DNA of 64,000 bases from Marinicella algicola (GCF_028401385.1 NZ_JAQOMR010000001.1:4008501-4072500); one strand, 5' to 3'; counted from the stretch's first letter, positions 37,842 through 49,701 are shown. Numbers and translations are program-made. Notes: generated from the letters alone by a model not told the origin.

Positions 37842-39086
37842 ATGGAACAGGCTGTAAAACGCGGGGCCGACCGCGACATGCTGATTATCATGCTGGCGGG
37901 CGGGCTCGTTCTGGCGCTGTCCTTCGGTGTGCGCTCGGTTTTCGGCGGCGTCGTCCTGCCGCTGTCGGACGATCTGTTCGGCGGCCGGATCGAGATTTTC
38001 TCGCTGTCGATTGCGATCCAGAACCTTGTCTGGGGTCTGGCGCAGCCGTTTTTCGGCATGATCGCCGACAAGTTCGGTGACCGGCGCGCGCTTTGGCTTG
38101 GCTTTGCCTGCTATGTGCTCGGCATGCTGATCTGCGTTATGGGCACGTCGCCCTTTGCCCAGCACATGGGCGCGGGTGTGCTGGTCGGCATGGGTGTTTC
38201 AGGCACCGCCTTCGGCACGGTGCTGGCGGTGGTCGGGCGTGCGGCGCCGGCTGAAAAGCGCGGCTTTTATCTCGGCGTGGCGTCCGCCATGGGCTCGGCG
38301 GGGCAGGCGGTGCTGCCGCTTCTGACGGCCTTCCTGATTAGTCGCTTCGACTGGCAGACCACGCTTCTGATCATTACGGCATTGCTGGCGCCGATGGCGC
38401 TTGCGATCCCCTTCCTGCATGTAAAGAAAAAGGGGACTGCCGCCGAAGCCGATATCGATCTGCCGCAGACGATCCGTCACGCCTTCGGCCATACGAGCTT
38501 TGTGATGCTGGCGGCCGGCTTCTTCGTCTGCGGTTTCCACCTTGCCTTCATCACCGCGCATTTGCCGAATTATGTGCAAAATTTCTGCACAGGGACCGCG
38601 CTATCCGGACCCGAATTGCGCGCGCTTGGCCTGAAAGCGCTGGCGCTCGCCGGGTTTGCCAATATTTTTGGTACGCTGATTGCGGCGCGCCTCGGTAATG
38701 TCTTCTCCAAACCGCATGTTCTGGCGGGGATCTATGCGCTGAGAGCGGTCGTCATTGTGGTGTTCATCTGGTTGCCGCTGACGCCCGTTTCCGTGCTGAT
38801 CTTCGGCCTCGTCATGGGCGTGCTCTGGCTTTCGACTGTGCCGCTGACGAGTGCATTGATCATCGTGATGTTCGGCCCGCGTGCGATGGGCACGCTGTTC
38901 GGCTTCGTCTTTCTCAGCCATCAGCTCGGCGGTTTTGCCGGTGTCTGGCTTGGCGGGATATGGTTTGACCGCTACGGCAATTACGACATGATCTGGTATG
39001 TGGCCATCGCGCTCGGCGTCGTCTCGGCCCTGATCCATCTGACGGTTCGCGAGCGTGCGGCCCCGCCCGTGGCTGTCGCTGCCTAA
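37842..39086 (+). CDS. Major facilitator superfamily transporter (OFA/CynX-like)
   Basis: 414 residues with twelve predicted helices. The MFS loop 2-3 motif is GMIADKFGDRRALWLGF (about residues 67-83), and the N-half shows the GMGVSGTAFGTVLAVVGR segment. A large middle loop (VKKKGTAAEADIDLPQT) separates the halves. It probably moves a small organic acid or a sugar with protons. The divergent SorC-type regulator may control it. Confidence 0.86.
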   Translation: MEQAVKRGADRDMLIIMLAGGLVLALSFGVRSVFGGVVLPLSDDLFGGRIEIFSLSIAIQNLVWGLAQPFFGMIADKFGDRRALWLGFACYVLGMLICVMGTSPFAQHMGAGVLVGMGVSGTAFGTVLAVVGRAAPAEKRGFYLGVASAMGSAGQAVLPLLTAFLISRFDWQTTLLIITALLAPMALAIPFLHVKKKGTAAEADIDLPQTIRHAFGHTSFVMLAAGFFVCGFHLAFITAHLPNYVQNFCTGTALSGPELRALGLKALALAGFANIFGTLIAARLGNVFSKPHVLAGIYALRAVVIVVFIWLPLTPVSVLIFGLVMGVLWLSTVPLTSALIIVMFGPRAMGTLFGFVFLSHQLGGFAGVWLGGIWFDRYGNYDMIWYVAIALGVVSALIHLTVRERAAPPVAVAA

Positions 39087-39329
39087 GGCGGATCAGCGCC
39101 GTCCTTAACACTTCCGAAAGCATAACCGCATTAATCTCGGCGCTGTCCCCCAAGACCGGACGCGGGGTGTTTATTTCCGTCGGACTCTTTTCGCGGATTC
39201 GCCAAGCGTCTATGTTTTGAAAGGGGCGATTCGGTCTGTCAACGGCCGGATCTTCATGACATGTGGACAGCCTCTTGAAGGCGGCCGCCGCGCTTTGCGG
39301 CACATTGAGCGCGGCCCGCCAAAAGACAG

Positions 39330-41854
39330 ATGCGGAAGAGACGAATGGAGCGGGGCGGTAAAAGCAACGAGGGCCGGATGATTCGCAAAAGGCGCACGAA
39401 GCGCGCGATTGCGCGATGGCTTACCGCCGGCACGGCACTTTCGCTGTCCGCGGCTGGCGCCTTTGCCCAGACGCCTGCGGCGCCCGTCTTGTCTTCGCGC
39501 GAGGTCATGGCGCTTTCGGCATTCTGCGGTATTCTGGCGGCGACCGTGCTTTCCACGCTCTGGTTCATGCGCCTGCGCGGCCGCACCGAAGCGGAAAACC
39601 AGCGGCTTGCGCTTGAACTGGAAAACCAACGCGAACGCATTGCCAATCTGAAAGCGTTGAACGCCGAGCGCAACCGCCGCATCATTTTCTGGGAGGGGCC
39701 CGAGGCTGAGCCGGAATTTCTCGGCACTCTGCCGGAAGAAGCCGGTGCGCCTGAAAACGACGACGCCTTCCTTTCCTTTGACGGCTGGCTTTCACCCGGC
39801 AGCACACGACAACTGGCGACCGCCATTGCCGCCCTGCGTCAGAAGGCCAAGGCTTTCGAGATGCTGGCCGAGGCCCATAATGGCTATGTGCTTGAAGTTG
39901 TCGGCGGCACCACCGGCGGGCGTGCCCATGTCCGCTTCGGTGCGCTCGAAAGTGTTCGCGCCGAGCTTGCCGAACTGAAGGTCGAACACAAGCGCCAGAA
40001 GGCCGTTCTTTCCCGTTTTGAGGCGTTGTTCGAAGCCGTCGACATGCCGTGCTGGCAACGTGATGCCGACGGCGGGCTGATTTGGGCAAACCGCGCCTAT
40101 ATCGCCGCGGTCGAGGGCGGCCGTGCCGCAGACACGATTGCCGAAAACCGCATGCTGGTTGGCGCTGCAATCCAGGAAAAACTTGATGAAACCGTGCGTT
40201 CCGGTGTGCGCTTTGATGGTCGCCAGCCAGTGGTGACCGGCGGCAATCGCACCTTCTTTGAACTGAGCGAAGTGCCTTGTGGCGATGGTTCGGCAGGGAT
40301 CGCGAGGGATGTCTCCGAGCTTCAAAGTGTTGAAAATGCGCTGGAACAGACGCTTGAAAGCCATGCCGATACGCTCAACCATCTGCACACGGCCGTTGCG
40401 ATCTTCGATGACGGCCGGCGGCTGAAATTTTACAATCAGGCTTTTGAGAAACTCTGGAAGCTCGACATGGGTTTCCTGGAATCCCATCCTGACAATGGAG
40501 AACTGTTCGAGCGCCTGCGCGCCGACGGCAAGCTGCCGGAGCCGCATCAATGGCGCGAATGGAAGGAAAAGGTACTTTCGGTCTATCGCACCGTCGAGCC
40601 CTATTCCGATCTCTGGTATCTGCCGAGCGGGGAAACGCTGAGTGTATTTGCCTCCGCCCATCCGCGCGGCGGCACCACCTGGGTTTTTGAAAACCATACC
40701 GAGCAGGTCGCGCTGAAGACCCGCTACAATACGCTGGTAAAGGTCCAGGGCGAGACCATCGATCATCTGGCAGAAGGCGTCGCGGTGTTCGGGCCGGACG
40801 GAAGGCTGAAGCTTTCCAACCCGGCTTTCCTCGCACTTTGGCGGATTGCCGACCGGGACGCCGAGCCCGGCACCCACATTCGCACGCTGATGCAGACCTG
40901 CGAGGGGGATCCGGGGGCGCCGATGGCTGGAAACTGTTTGCCCGGATGATCACCTCTTTTGACGATGAACGTGTTTCGCGTCAGGGCCGTCTCGATCTGA
41001 CCTCGGGTCTGGTGCTCGACTATGCGGTCACGCCATTGCCGAACGCGCAGACCATGCTGACCTTCGTCAATAAGACCGACTCGGTGAAGGTCGAGCGGGC
41101 GCTGACGGAGAAAAACGATGCGTTGCGCAAGGCCGAGGAACTGAAGAACGCCTTCCTCGAACACGTCTCCCACGAGCTCAGGACACCGCTGACGTCGATC
41201 ATGGGCTTTGCCGAACTGCTGAAGGCGCCGGACACCGGTTCCCTCACCGCACGACAGAGCAATTATGTCGACCACATCGCCAATTCCTCGTCCGTGCTGA
41301 TGACCATCGTCAACGACATGATCGATCTGAAATCGGCCGATGCCGGTATTCTGCATCTCGAATTCGACCGGATGTCGCTGGATGACCTGATCGATTCCGT
41401 CGCTGACGATATTTCGAGCCGGCTGCAGGAGACCGGCGTGACACTGGAAATCACCGCGCCACCCGCACTCGGGCCGATCACCGCCGATTTCCAGCGTCTG
41501 AAACAGGTTCTGCTGAAAATTCTCGGCAACGCCGTCAAATATGCGCCGCGTGGCTCGATTATCGCATTGTCATGCTGGCGCGAGAAGGGCGATTTCGTCT
41601 TCACTGTCACCGATAACGGGCCGGGCATTGCCGATGATGCGCTGGAAAGTGTGTTTTCCCGCTTCGATTCCGGCGGACGTCAGGCCCAATATGCCGGCGC
41701 CGGCCTTGGCCTCGCCATTGTCGAGAGCTTCGTTGGTCTGCATCATGGCAGGGTGTTCATCGACAGCGAGCCGGGCGCGGGTACCACCGTTTCCTGCCGC
41801 ATTCCCGATGCCTCCGCAGACCGGGGCGGAGCGGAAATCATCGCGGCGGAATGA
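39330..41854 (+). CDS. PAS-domain hybrid-free sensor histidine kinase (one-base undercall)
   Basis: About 840 residues: an N-terminal signal/TM region (ALSAFCGILAATVLSTLWFM, about 52-71), a coiled coil, and two or three PAS-like domains (about 235-330, 345-450 and 480-560). Then come the H-box FLEHVSHELRTPLTSIMGF, N-box ILGNAVKYAPRG, G1 TDNGPGIADD and G2 GAGLGLAIV. The break at G5 40913-40917 is cured by one G (DPGGADGWKLFARMITSF). ATG 39330 is used; ATG 39378 (MIRKRRTKR) is equally likely. It overlaps tsaE by ATGA, the usual rhizobial order. Signal and partner are unknown. Confidence 0.87.
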
Positions 41855-42297
41855 TGGAGTGTTTTCTGCCGGATGAGGCGGCGACCATCGCACTTGCTGA
41901 AAAACTGGCACCGCTTTTGAAAGCCGGTGACTGCCTGGCGCTTTCCGGTGATCTTGGCATGGGCAAATCCACCTTCGCCCGTGCGCTGATCCGCGTACGG
42001 CTGCAAGACCCGGCGCTGGAGGTGCCCAGCCCGACTTTCACCCTGGTTCAGATTTATGACGGTTCGCCGCCGCTTTATCATTTTGATCTCTATCGGCTTT
42101 CTGACCCTGACGAACTGATCGAGCTTGGTTTCGACGAAGCGCTCGACGATGGCATCAGTCTTGTCGAGTGGCCGGAACGCGGCGAACTCCCGGCTGAGAC
42201 CCTGACGCTTGCCTTTGAGGAACAAGGCAATGGCCGCCGGGTGGTGCTCACCGGGCCGGCGTCCCGGCTTGCTGCACTGGAGGCCGCGTTTCACTGA
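41851..42297 (+). CDS. tsaE: tRNA threonylcarbamoyladenosine biosynthesis ATPase TsaE
   Basis: 148 residues. Walker A is SGDLGMGKST (about 33-42), followed by VPSPTFTLVQIYDG and HFDLYRLSDPDELIELGFDE, then LVEWPERG. It supports TsaB/TsaD in making t6A37 on ANN-decoding tRNAs. In many rhizobia an AmgK-like kinase and a MurU-like nucleotidyltransferase follow tsaE; here only 119 bases separate it from addB. Confidence 0.95.
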   Translation: MMECFLPDEAATIALAEKLAPLLKAGDCLALSGDLGMGKSTFARALIRVRLQDPALEVPSPTFTLVQIYDGSPPLYHFDLYRLSDPDELIELGFDEALDDGISLVEWPERGELPAETLTLAFEEQGNGRRVVLTGPASRLAALEAAFH

Positions 42298-42416
42298 AGC
42301 CTTTCCAGGCTGGCATGACGGCAGTGGCGCAAGCGGCTCTGGCATCCGCGGCGCTTGCGAAGCACGCCATTGGCCCGTAAAACCTTGAGTGAATCGGATC
42401 GAAACGGGAGCCGGAA
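42298..42416 (+). other. Spacer between tsaE and addB; no gene seen
   Basis: 119 bases. One frame reads MTAVAQAALASAALAKHAIGP and then a stop (42315-42380), too short to assign. It could be the tail of a deleted gene, since rhizobial relatives usually have two genes here. GGGAGCC at 42406-42412 is the addB ribosome site. Confidence 0.4.
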
Positions 42417-45400
42417 ATGGCGGAGGCGAACAATGCCGGATTGTGGACGATACCGCCGGGCGTGCCATTTCTTCAAAGCCTTGCCGAAAGCCTGATTTCC
42501 GGCCGGCTGACCCCGGATTTCCGATATGATCCGAAAGACCCGCTCGCCCTTGCCGATGTGAAGATATTCCTGCCGACACGGCGCGCTGTTCGTATGTTGC
42601 GCGGCGAATTCTCCGCTCTTCTCGGCGGCGCCTCGACGATCCTGCCGGAAATTCGCGCGCTTGGTGAAACGGACGAGGACGAGCATTATTTCGAGGAAAA
42701 CCTGCCGGAAAGTGCCGAGAGCCTGCCATCGATTGAACCAGTGCCCCGGCTTCTGGAACTTGCCGGCCTGATCCTGCCCTGGCGCAACCGGTTGTCCGAT
42801 GAACTGTCCGGTCTTCACGGCGCATCCCCGCTTGTCGCCCCCGCCAGCCCGGCGGATGCTGTCTGGCTTGCCCGCGACCTGGCTGAACTCATCGATGCGA
42901 TGGAGACCGAGCGGGTCGGCTGGGACCGGCTGTCATCTCTGGAACAGGATAACTATGCGGTCTGGTGGCAGCTGACTGCCGAGTTCCTGAAGATTGCAGC
43001 GCTTTACTGGCCCGGACGGCTGGAAGAGCTTGGCCGCTCCTCCGCCGTTGCCCACCGCAATGCGCTGCTTGCCAGTGAGGCAGAGCGGATCGCCGCAATC
43101 ACGGGCCGGGCGCCGGTGATCATTGCCGGCTCCACCGGTTCGGTTCCCGCGATTGCCGATCTGATCGCTGCCGTCTCATTGCTGCCGCAGGGTGTGGTGG
43201 TGATGCCGGGGCTCGATTGCGATATGCCGGAAGAAGACTGGCAGGCGTTGACCGCTGCCGATGCCGACCCCGCCATGCCAGATCCCTCGATCCGCAGTCA
43301 TCCGCAATATGAAATGGCGCGGCTGCTCGAGCGCCTGTCGCGCCAGCGCGCGGATTTTGCCACGCTCTCGCAGCCCGGGACGGCGCTTGCCCTGCGCCGC
43401 CGCATTCTGGCTGCCGCCTTCGCTCCGGCAGAGGTGACCGACCGCTGGGAGCGTTGGCGCACGGAATTTACTGCCGACGAGATTGAAACCGCCTTTGCCG
43501 ATGTCTCGCTGATGGAAGCGGGCAATGAGCGGCAGGAAGCACTTGCGATTGCAGCGGCGCTTCGGCTGGCGCTGGAAACGCCGGGTGAGGACGGCAGACC
43601 TGCCCGCGCGGCGCTGATCACGCCCGACCGCAATCTTGCACGGCGCGTTGCGGCCGAGCTTCATCGCTTTGCTATCGAGGCCGATGATTCAGCCGGTACA
43701 CCGCTTTCGGCAACCGGGCAGGGCACGCTTTTGACACTGATGCTGGAGGCGGCACTGAAACCCGGCGATCCGGCTGTGCTGGCCGCATTGTTGAAACATC
43801 CGCTGGCGCGTTTCGGCCTGTCCGCCCGGAAAATGCGGGCAGCAAGCGCTGCCTTTGAGCTGATCGCGCTGCGTGGCGGCACCAGAACCGCCGATCTTGG
43901 CCGGCTTGCCACCTTCGTTGATGACGCGCTGGAAAAGCAGAAGGACGAGCGCTATCCGCCGCATTGGCGCACGGCCTTGCCGAGGAATGCCGCCGAGACG
44001 GCGCGCGATCTTGCGGCAAGGATCGACACCGCGCTGGCGCCGCTCATTGAAACCCATGTGGCGCGCGGCCCCGACCAGCCGCCGATCACCGAGACAATCG
44101 CGCTTTCCGACTGGGCCGCGCGCACCGGCCGGGCGCTGGAGGCGATTGCCGTTGACGATGCCGGCGACCTTTCGGCGCTATGGTCCGGCGAGGCAGGCGA
44201 GCGGCTTGCGACCGTGCTGTCGGAAACGATGGGGTCGGTGACACCGATTGTTGCCGACGGCCCGCAATGGATCGACATCATCGCAGCGCTGACGGCATCG
44301 GAGGCCGTCAAACCGCGCTCCATGGGCAATCCGCGCGTGTTCATTTTCGGCGCGGTCGAGGCCAGGCTGCAGGATGTCGATACCATCGTCATCGGCGGGT
44401 TCAACGAAGGCGTTTGGCCGACACAGGCGAAGAACAACCCGTTTCTGTCGCGCGGCATGAAAGCGGAAATCGGCCTTGAGCCGCCGGAAAAACGTGTCGG
44501 GCAACTGGCGCATGATCTGACCATGGCTGCCGGTGTGCCTAACCTGATCTTCTCGCGCGCGATGCGGCAAGGCTCGGCCCCGACGGTTGCCAGCCGCTGG
44601 CTGCAGCGGCTTCTGGCCTTTGCCGGCGCCGATCTTGAGGCGGCGCTGAAACGGCGCGGTGACAGGCTGACCGGTTGGGCCTATGCCCTTGACGATGCGC
44701 CGCGCACGGCGATCCCGCCGCGACCGGAGCCCTATCCGCCGGCCGAAGACCAGCCGAAGCGCTATTCCTTCTCCGAGATCGGCCGATTGAGGCGCGATCC
44801 TTATGCGATCTATGCCCAGAAAGTGCTGAAGCTGGATCCGCTTGCCCCGTTCAATGCCGATCCTTCCGTCAAGGAGCGCGGCATTCTCTATCACGCGCTG
44901 GCCGAGCGGTTCATCAAGTCCGGCGCGGATCCCGCCACCGAGGCCGGGCGGATGGCGATGGAGGATGTGCTCGCCGGTCTCCTGCTGGAAGCCGAACTGC
45001 CGCCGCACCTGGCCTTGAGCTGGGTGCCGCGGCTGAAATCGGTGGCTGCGGAGCTTCTGAAATTCGAAACAGCAAGACGGCTGTCAACATCGATCGATAC
45101 TACGCTGACGGAGGCGGGTGCCGGTTTCGATATTCCGCTTGCAGACATCAGACTGACCGGCATTGCCGACCGGATCGACATTCTGGACGACGGAAGGGCC
45201 GAGATCATCGACTACAAGACCGGCATCTCGCCATCGCTCAATCAGGCGCGCACGCTTCTGGAGCCTCAATTGCCGCTGGAGGCGGCAGCCCTTGCGGCGG
45301 GTGCCTTCAAGGATGTGCCCGCGCTCGAAACCAAAAGCCTCAAATATGTGCGGCTCAGGCCCGGCCATCGCTTCGGGGTCGACGCGCTGGAAAAGGCCGA

Positions 45401-45617
45401 AACCAAAAAGGACCCGGCAATCACGGCGGGTGAGCTGGCAAGTGACGCCCTTAGGGAATTTACACGGTTTGTCACCGCGCTGAAGACCGGAACCCGGCCC
45501 TTCGCCTCGCGGCTTATTCCGGCAAGCGCGCGCGATTTTGGCGGCGAATATGATCATCTGGCCCGCGTTGCCGAATGGTCGACGGCGGATGATAACGGCG
45601 AGGGCGGCGATGACTGA
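42417..45617 (+). CDS. addB: Double-strand break repair protein AddB
   Basis: 1066 residues in one uninterrupted frame. It is the partner of AddA in the RecBCD-like AddAB helicase-nuclease that resects DNA ends at Chi-type sites. The N-terminal half is a helicase-like fold (FLPTRRAVRMLRGEF). The C-terminal PD-(D/E)XK nuclease is visible: YSFSEIGRLRRDPYAIYAQ, RGILYHALAERFI, then RIDILDDGRAEIIDYKTG with the Asp/Asp-x-Lys catalytic set. It overlaps the addA start by 8 bases. Confidence 0.95.
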   Translation: MAEANNAGLWTIPPGVPFLQSLAESLISGRLTPDFRYDPKDPLALADVKIFLPTRRAVRMLRGEFSALLGGASTILPEIRALGETDEDEHYFEENLPESAESLPSIEPVPRLLELAGLILPWRNRLSDELSGLHGASPLVAPASPADAVWLARDLAELIDAMETERVGWDRLSSLEQDNYAVWWQLTAEFLKIAALYWPGRLEELGRSSAVAHRNALLASEAERIAAITGRAPVIIAGSTGSVPAIADLIAAVSLLPQGVVVMPGLDCDMPEEDWQALTAADADPAMPDPSIRSHPQYEMARLLERLSRQRADFATLSQPGTALALRRRILAAAFAPAEVTDRWERWRTEFTADEIETAFADVSLMEAGNERQEALAIAAALRLALETPGEDGRPARAALITPDRNLARRVAAELHRFAIEADDSAGTPLSATGQGTLLTLMLEAALKPGDPAVLAALLKHPLARFGLSARKMRAASAAFELIALRGGTRTADLGRLATFVDDALEKQKDERYPPHWRTALPRNAAETARDLAARIDTALAPLIETHVARGPDQPPITETIALSDWAARTGRALEAIAVDDAGDLSALWSGEAGERLATVLSETMGSVTPIVADGPQWIDIIAALTASEAVKPRSMGNPRVFIFGAVEARLQDVDTIVIGGFNEGVWPTQAKNNPFLSRGMKAEIGLEPPEKRVGQLAHDLTMAAGVPNLIFSRAMRQGSAPTVASRWLQRLLAFAGADLEAALKRRGDRLTGWAYALDDAPRTAIPPRPEPYPPAEDQPKRYSFSEIGRLRRDPYAIYAQKVLKLDPLAPFNADPSVKERGILYHALAERFIKSGADPATEAGRMAMEDVLAGLLLEAELPPHLALSWVPRLKSVAAELLKFETARRLSTSIDTTLTEAGAGFDIPLADIRLTGIADRIDILDDGRAEIIDYKTGISPSLNQARTLLEPQLPLEAAALAAGAFKDVPALETKSLKYVRLRPGHRFGVDALEKAETKKDPAITAGELASDALREFTRFVTALKTGTRPFASRLIPASARDFGGEYDHLARVAEWSTADDNGEGGDD

Positions 45618-48600
45618 CGATCCGGGCACCAATGCCAGCCCCGAAGACTGGCTGTCATGGACCACCGGCCGCCAGCGGCTGGCCTCCGATCCGGCCCGCA
45701 CTGTCTGGGTTTCGGCCAATGCCGGTTCCGGCAAGACCCATGTGCTGACCCAGCGTGTGGTCCGGCTGCTGCTCGCCGGCGCGCGTCCGTCGGCAATCCT
45801 CTGCCTCACCTATACCAAGGCGGCGGCGTCCGAGATGTCGAACCGTGTGTTCGCGCGGCTTGCCGAATGGGCGGTGCTGCCGGAAGCAGCCCTTGCAGCC
45901 GAGATCGCCGAAATCGAGGGCGTACGCCCGGATGCGCTGAAGATTGCGGTGGCGCGGCGGCTGTTTGCCCATGCGCTGGAAACGCCGGGCGGGCTGAAGA
46001 TCCAGACCATCCATGCGTTTTGCGAAAGCCTGCTGCACCGCTTTCCGCTGGAAGCCAATGTTGCCGGGCATTTCTCCGTGCTGGACGATGTTGCCGCCGC
46101 CACGCTTCTGGCCGATGCCCGCCGTCAGCTTTTGACGGCAACGGCAAGCAGGGAGGACCCGGCATTGTCGGAGGCCTTTCAGACCGTGCTGGAAATCGCA
46201 GACGATAGCGGGCTTGAAAAACTGCTCGGCGAGATCGTCAGCGCCCGCCATGCCATCAGGCCGTTTCTGGAGGAGGCGCGGCGCAATGACGGGCTCGAGG
46301 CACAGCTTCGCGCCGCTTACGGGTTCGCACCGGACGCAGGCGCGGAAACGATCGCCGCCGAGGTCTGGCCGCTTGCGGGTCTGGAAGACCTCGCGCAGCT
46401 GGTCGGGATTGCGCGCGATGATGGCGGATCACGGGCGGCCGGTTTTGCCGATCACCTGCAGAGCGCCGTCGAGGCCTCCGATGCCGTTTCGCGGTTTTCG
46501 GCGTTGGAAAGCGCCTTTTGACGGCGGCCGGAACGCCGAAGGCGGAGACGACGCTTGTGTTCAAATCGCTGCGGACCAAGGCACCGGAGCTTGGCGAGGC
46601 GGTGCTGGCAGCAGCCCAACAGGTCTTCAAGGTCCGCGACCGGTTGAACCGGTATCGGATATTCGAAAAGACACGTGCGGCGCTCATCCTCGCCGACCGG
46701 CTCGATACCCGCTATGAGGCGCTGAAACAGCGGCGCGGCAAGCTGGATTTCGAGGATCTGATTGCGCGTACGGCAGCCCTTCTGGCGCGCTCGGATGCCG
46801 GGCCATGGGTGCATTACAAGCTCGATCAGGGTGTCGACCATATTCTCGTTGACGAGGCGCAGGATACGGCCCCTCTGCAATGGGATGTGGTGCGGGCCTT
46901 GAGCGAGGATTTTTCACCGGCGAGGGCGCGCGACCGGGGCGGCGCACCATGTTTGCCGTTGGCGATGAAAAACAGTCGATCTATTCGTTTCAGGGGCGCG
47001 GCCCGAACGGTTTGCTGCGGAAGGTCGGCTGACGGAAAAGCGGGTTGTCTCGATTGCGGCGTCGTTTTCCAAGATTGACCTGCCGCTCTCCTTCCGTTCC
47101 ACCGCCTCGGTGCTGTCTGCGGTCGATTGTGTGTTCTCGGTTCCGGAAAACCGTAAGGGTCTTTCGGCCGAAGGCGGGGATACGGTGCATGTCTCCAACC
47201 GTCTCGGCCATCCCGGTTGTGTCGAGGCCTGGGAAATGGTTGCGCCGGCTGAAACCGAAGATCAGGACGACTGGACCGCGCCTTTCGATGCGACGCCGGA
47301 ACAGGCGCCCGCAGCCATTCTCGCTCGGCGTATCGCCCATCGCATTTCGCAGATGATCGGCAAGGAGACCATCGTCGAGAAGGACCGCGAACGGCCCATT
47401 CGCGCCGGTGATATTCTGGTGCTGGTTCGAAAGCGCGATGCCTTCGTCAACGCGCTGACACGGGCACTGAAATCACCCTATGACGTCCCTGTCGCAGGCG
47501 CTGACCGCTTGAAGCTTGCCGATCATATTGCGGTCAAGGACCTGATCGCGCTTGGCCGTTTTGCGGTTTTGCCGGAAGACGATCTCGCACTGGCCGCGAT
47601 CTGCAAAAGCCCGATTTTGAGCCTTTCCGAAGACGACCTGTTTTCGATTGCCGCAAGGCGCAAGCTGGGAGAGCATGTGTTCTCGGCATTGAGGCGGCTG
47701 GCAGCGGCAGGCGATGAGGCATTTGCCAAAACCGTAACCACGCTGGAGCGGATCATCAATGCCGCCCGCCGCCGCACCGCCTTTGATTTTTACGCCGGCA
47801 TTCTGGCGCGCGAGGGGGCAGGCGTGCCTTTCTTGCCCGGCTCGGCAGCGAGGCCGGTGATATCCTTGATGAGTTCCTGAACGCGGCGAAGGGGCACGAG
47901 GATACGGGTTTGCCGGGGCTGCAATCTTTTCTGGATGTGATGGAAGAGGGTGGCCTCGAGGTCAAGCGCGAGCAGGACAAGGGACGCGACGAGGTCCGGA
48001 TCATGACGGTGCACGCCTCCAAGGGGCTGGAAGCGCCGGTGGTATTTCTGGTCGACAGCGGCGGCAGGCCCTTTGTCGCAAGCCACCTTGCAGGCTTTCG
48101 GGTGATAGAGTCGGGTCTGCCCGTCTGGCATGCTGCAAAGAAGGAGGCCGACAGCAGCGTGCTTTTCGATATCGCCCGCCGCGAAGATGAGGCGAAGGAG
48201 GAATATCGCCGCCTGTTATACGTCGCGATGACACGGGCCGCCGACCGGCTGATCGTTTCGGGCTATCGCGGCCAGACGGAGGTGCCGGATTGCTGGCACA
48301 AGATCGTCTGGTCGGCGCTTTCGACTGATGAGAAGGAGCGCGCCGGGAAGATCGAAGTTGAAGGGCCATCGCAGGAAAGCTGGTCAGGCCTGCTGTGGCA
48401 GGAGAAAATTCCGCCCCGGACATTCGAGAGCGATGCCGGTCCGGCGGATGAGGACACCGCGCTGCCGCCGCTTCCCAAGGCGCTGACCGAACCCTTCCGC
48501 GAAGAGGCGCGTCCGGCGCCGCCGCTCAGCCCGTCGCGCGCCGGTCTTGAGGTAGAGGACCCGCCGCCGCTAACCGCTTCGCCTTTGTTTGGCACACCTG

Positions 48601-49130
48601 CCGCTAATCTGGCGCTGGAACGCGGACGGCTGGTGCACCGTCTGATGCAGTTGCTGCCGGGGTTTGAGGCAAGCGAGCGCGAAGAGGCCTGCAGGCGCTA
48701 TCTGTCGCGCGCGGCGTTTCATTTGCCGGAGGATGAAAGCGACGCCATCCAGAAAGGCGTGATGGCGGTGATTGCCGATCCTGAACTGGCACCGGTGTTT
48801 TCGTCCAGTGCCCGTGCCGAAGTCTCCGTGACCGGGACCGTCCGGCTTGAGGCTGGCGACTTTACGGTATCGGGCCGGCTCGACCGGCTAGCAGTTGAAG
48901 AAGACGCCGTTTTGCTGGTCGATTTCAAGACCAACCGCAACCCACCCGGCGCGGGCGAGGCGGTGCCTTTCTCCCATGCTGCGCAGATGGCGGTCTACAG
49001 GGAAATCCTGGCGCCGCTTTACCCCGGAAAATCCGTGGCCTGCCTTCTGGTCTATACTGAAACAGCTGCGGTACGCCGGCTGTCCTCTGATGAGCTGACC
49101 GGTGCGCTTGCGGGCCTCTCGACAAAGTGA
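45610..49130 (+). CDS. addA: ATP-dependent helicase-nuclease AddA (four one-base undercalls)
   Basis: About 1174 residues from ATG 45610. SF1A helicase motifs: Walker [13 protein letters not shown], motif Ia [11 protein letters not shown], motif [12 protein letters not shown], motif [19 protein letters not shown], motif [13 protein letters not shown] and motif [15 protein letters not shown]. The C-terminal nuclease has LLVDFKTNR. Four breaks are each cured by one base: T4 46516-46519 (ESAFLTAAG), T5 46910-46914 ([10 protein letters not shown]), G4 46993-46996 (SFQGARPERF) and G5 47814-47818 ([13 protein letters not shown]). Four independent mutations in one repair gene are improbable, so it is annotated as intact. 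Confidence 0.93.
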
Positions 49131-49242
49131 GGCAGGGCCATTGATTTTTGCCCGCCTGTGCTCACATGGAGGTCAAATATACGATAATGCGAAAGTATCT
49201 CATGCGCCGGGCGCGCTTTTCGCCTTTGCCAAGGAGTTCAAG

Positions 49243-49566
49243 ATGACGACAGTCAAGGTCAATACCGCCAATTTCAAGCAGGAAGTGCTCGAATCCGAAG
49301 AACCCGTTGTGGTCGATTTCTGGGCCGAATGGTGCGGCCCGTGCCGGATGATCGGTCCGAGCCTTGAGGAAATCGCCGCTGAAATGGACGGCAAGGTCAA
49401 GATCGCCAAGGTCAATGTCGATGACAATCCGGACCTGGCAGTCCAGTACGGTGTTCGTTCGATCCCGATGCTGGCCATGTTCAAGGGCGGCGAGCTTGCC
49501 GACGTCAAGGTCGGTGCCGCGCCGAAGACCGCGCTTTCGAGCTGGATTTCCGGCATCGTCGGCTGA
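49243..49566 (+). CDS. trxA: Thioredoxin 1
   Basis: 107 residues with the redox site [14 protein letters not shown] (about 27-40) and cis-Pro in [16 protein letters not shown] 49243 follows AAGGAG. It is a general dithiol reductant of the cytosol. The gene stands after addA as in rhizobia, but the usual folC is not next. A terminator hairpin follows. Confidence 0.97.
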   Translation: MTTVKVNTANFKQEVLESEEPVVVDFWAEWCGPCRMIGPSLEEIAAEMDGKVKIAKVNVDDNPDLAVQYGVRSIPMLAMFKGGELADVKVGAAPKTALSSWISGIVG

Positions 49567-49592
49567 ATCGGTCGTAAACGGATTTGCGTTTC

Positions 49593-49616
49593 GAAGCCCG
49601 CGTTCGCGCGGGCTTC
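49593..49616 (+). terminator. Terminator hairpin after trxA
   Basis: 10-bp perfect stem GAAGCCCGCG / CGCGGGCTTC with loop TTCG, 26 bases past the stop. The tail TGCAATTT is only weakly T-rich. Confidence 0.75.
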
Positions 49617-49701
49617 TGCAATTTGCGAGAAGGCGGGAACTTCGGGTCACCGACTGCGTTTAAGCATCCAGAGTGTTTTCGACCCTTTCGGGTTGCCCCC
49701 T

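Noticed and set aside
45610..49130. addA as a pseudogene
   Set aside because: Four separate breaks, all in homopolymers and all cured by one base, with every helicase and nuclease motif intact and an unbroken addB next to it.
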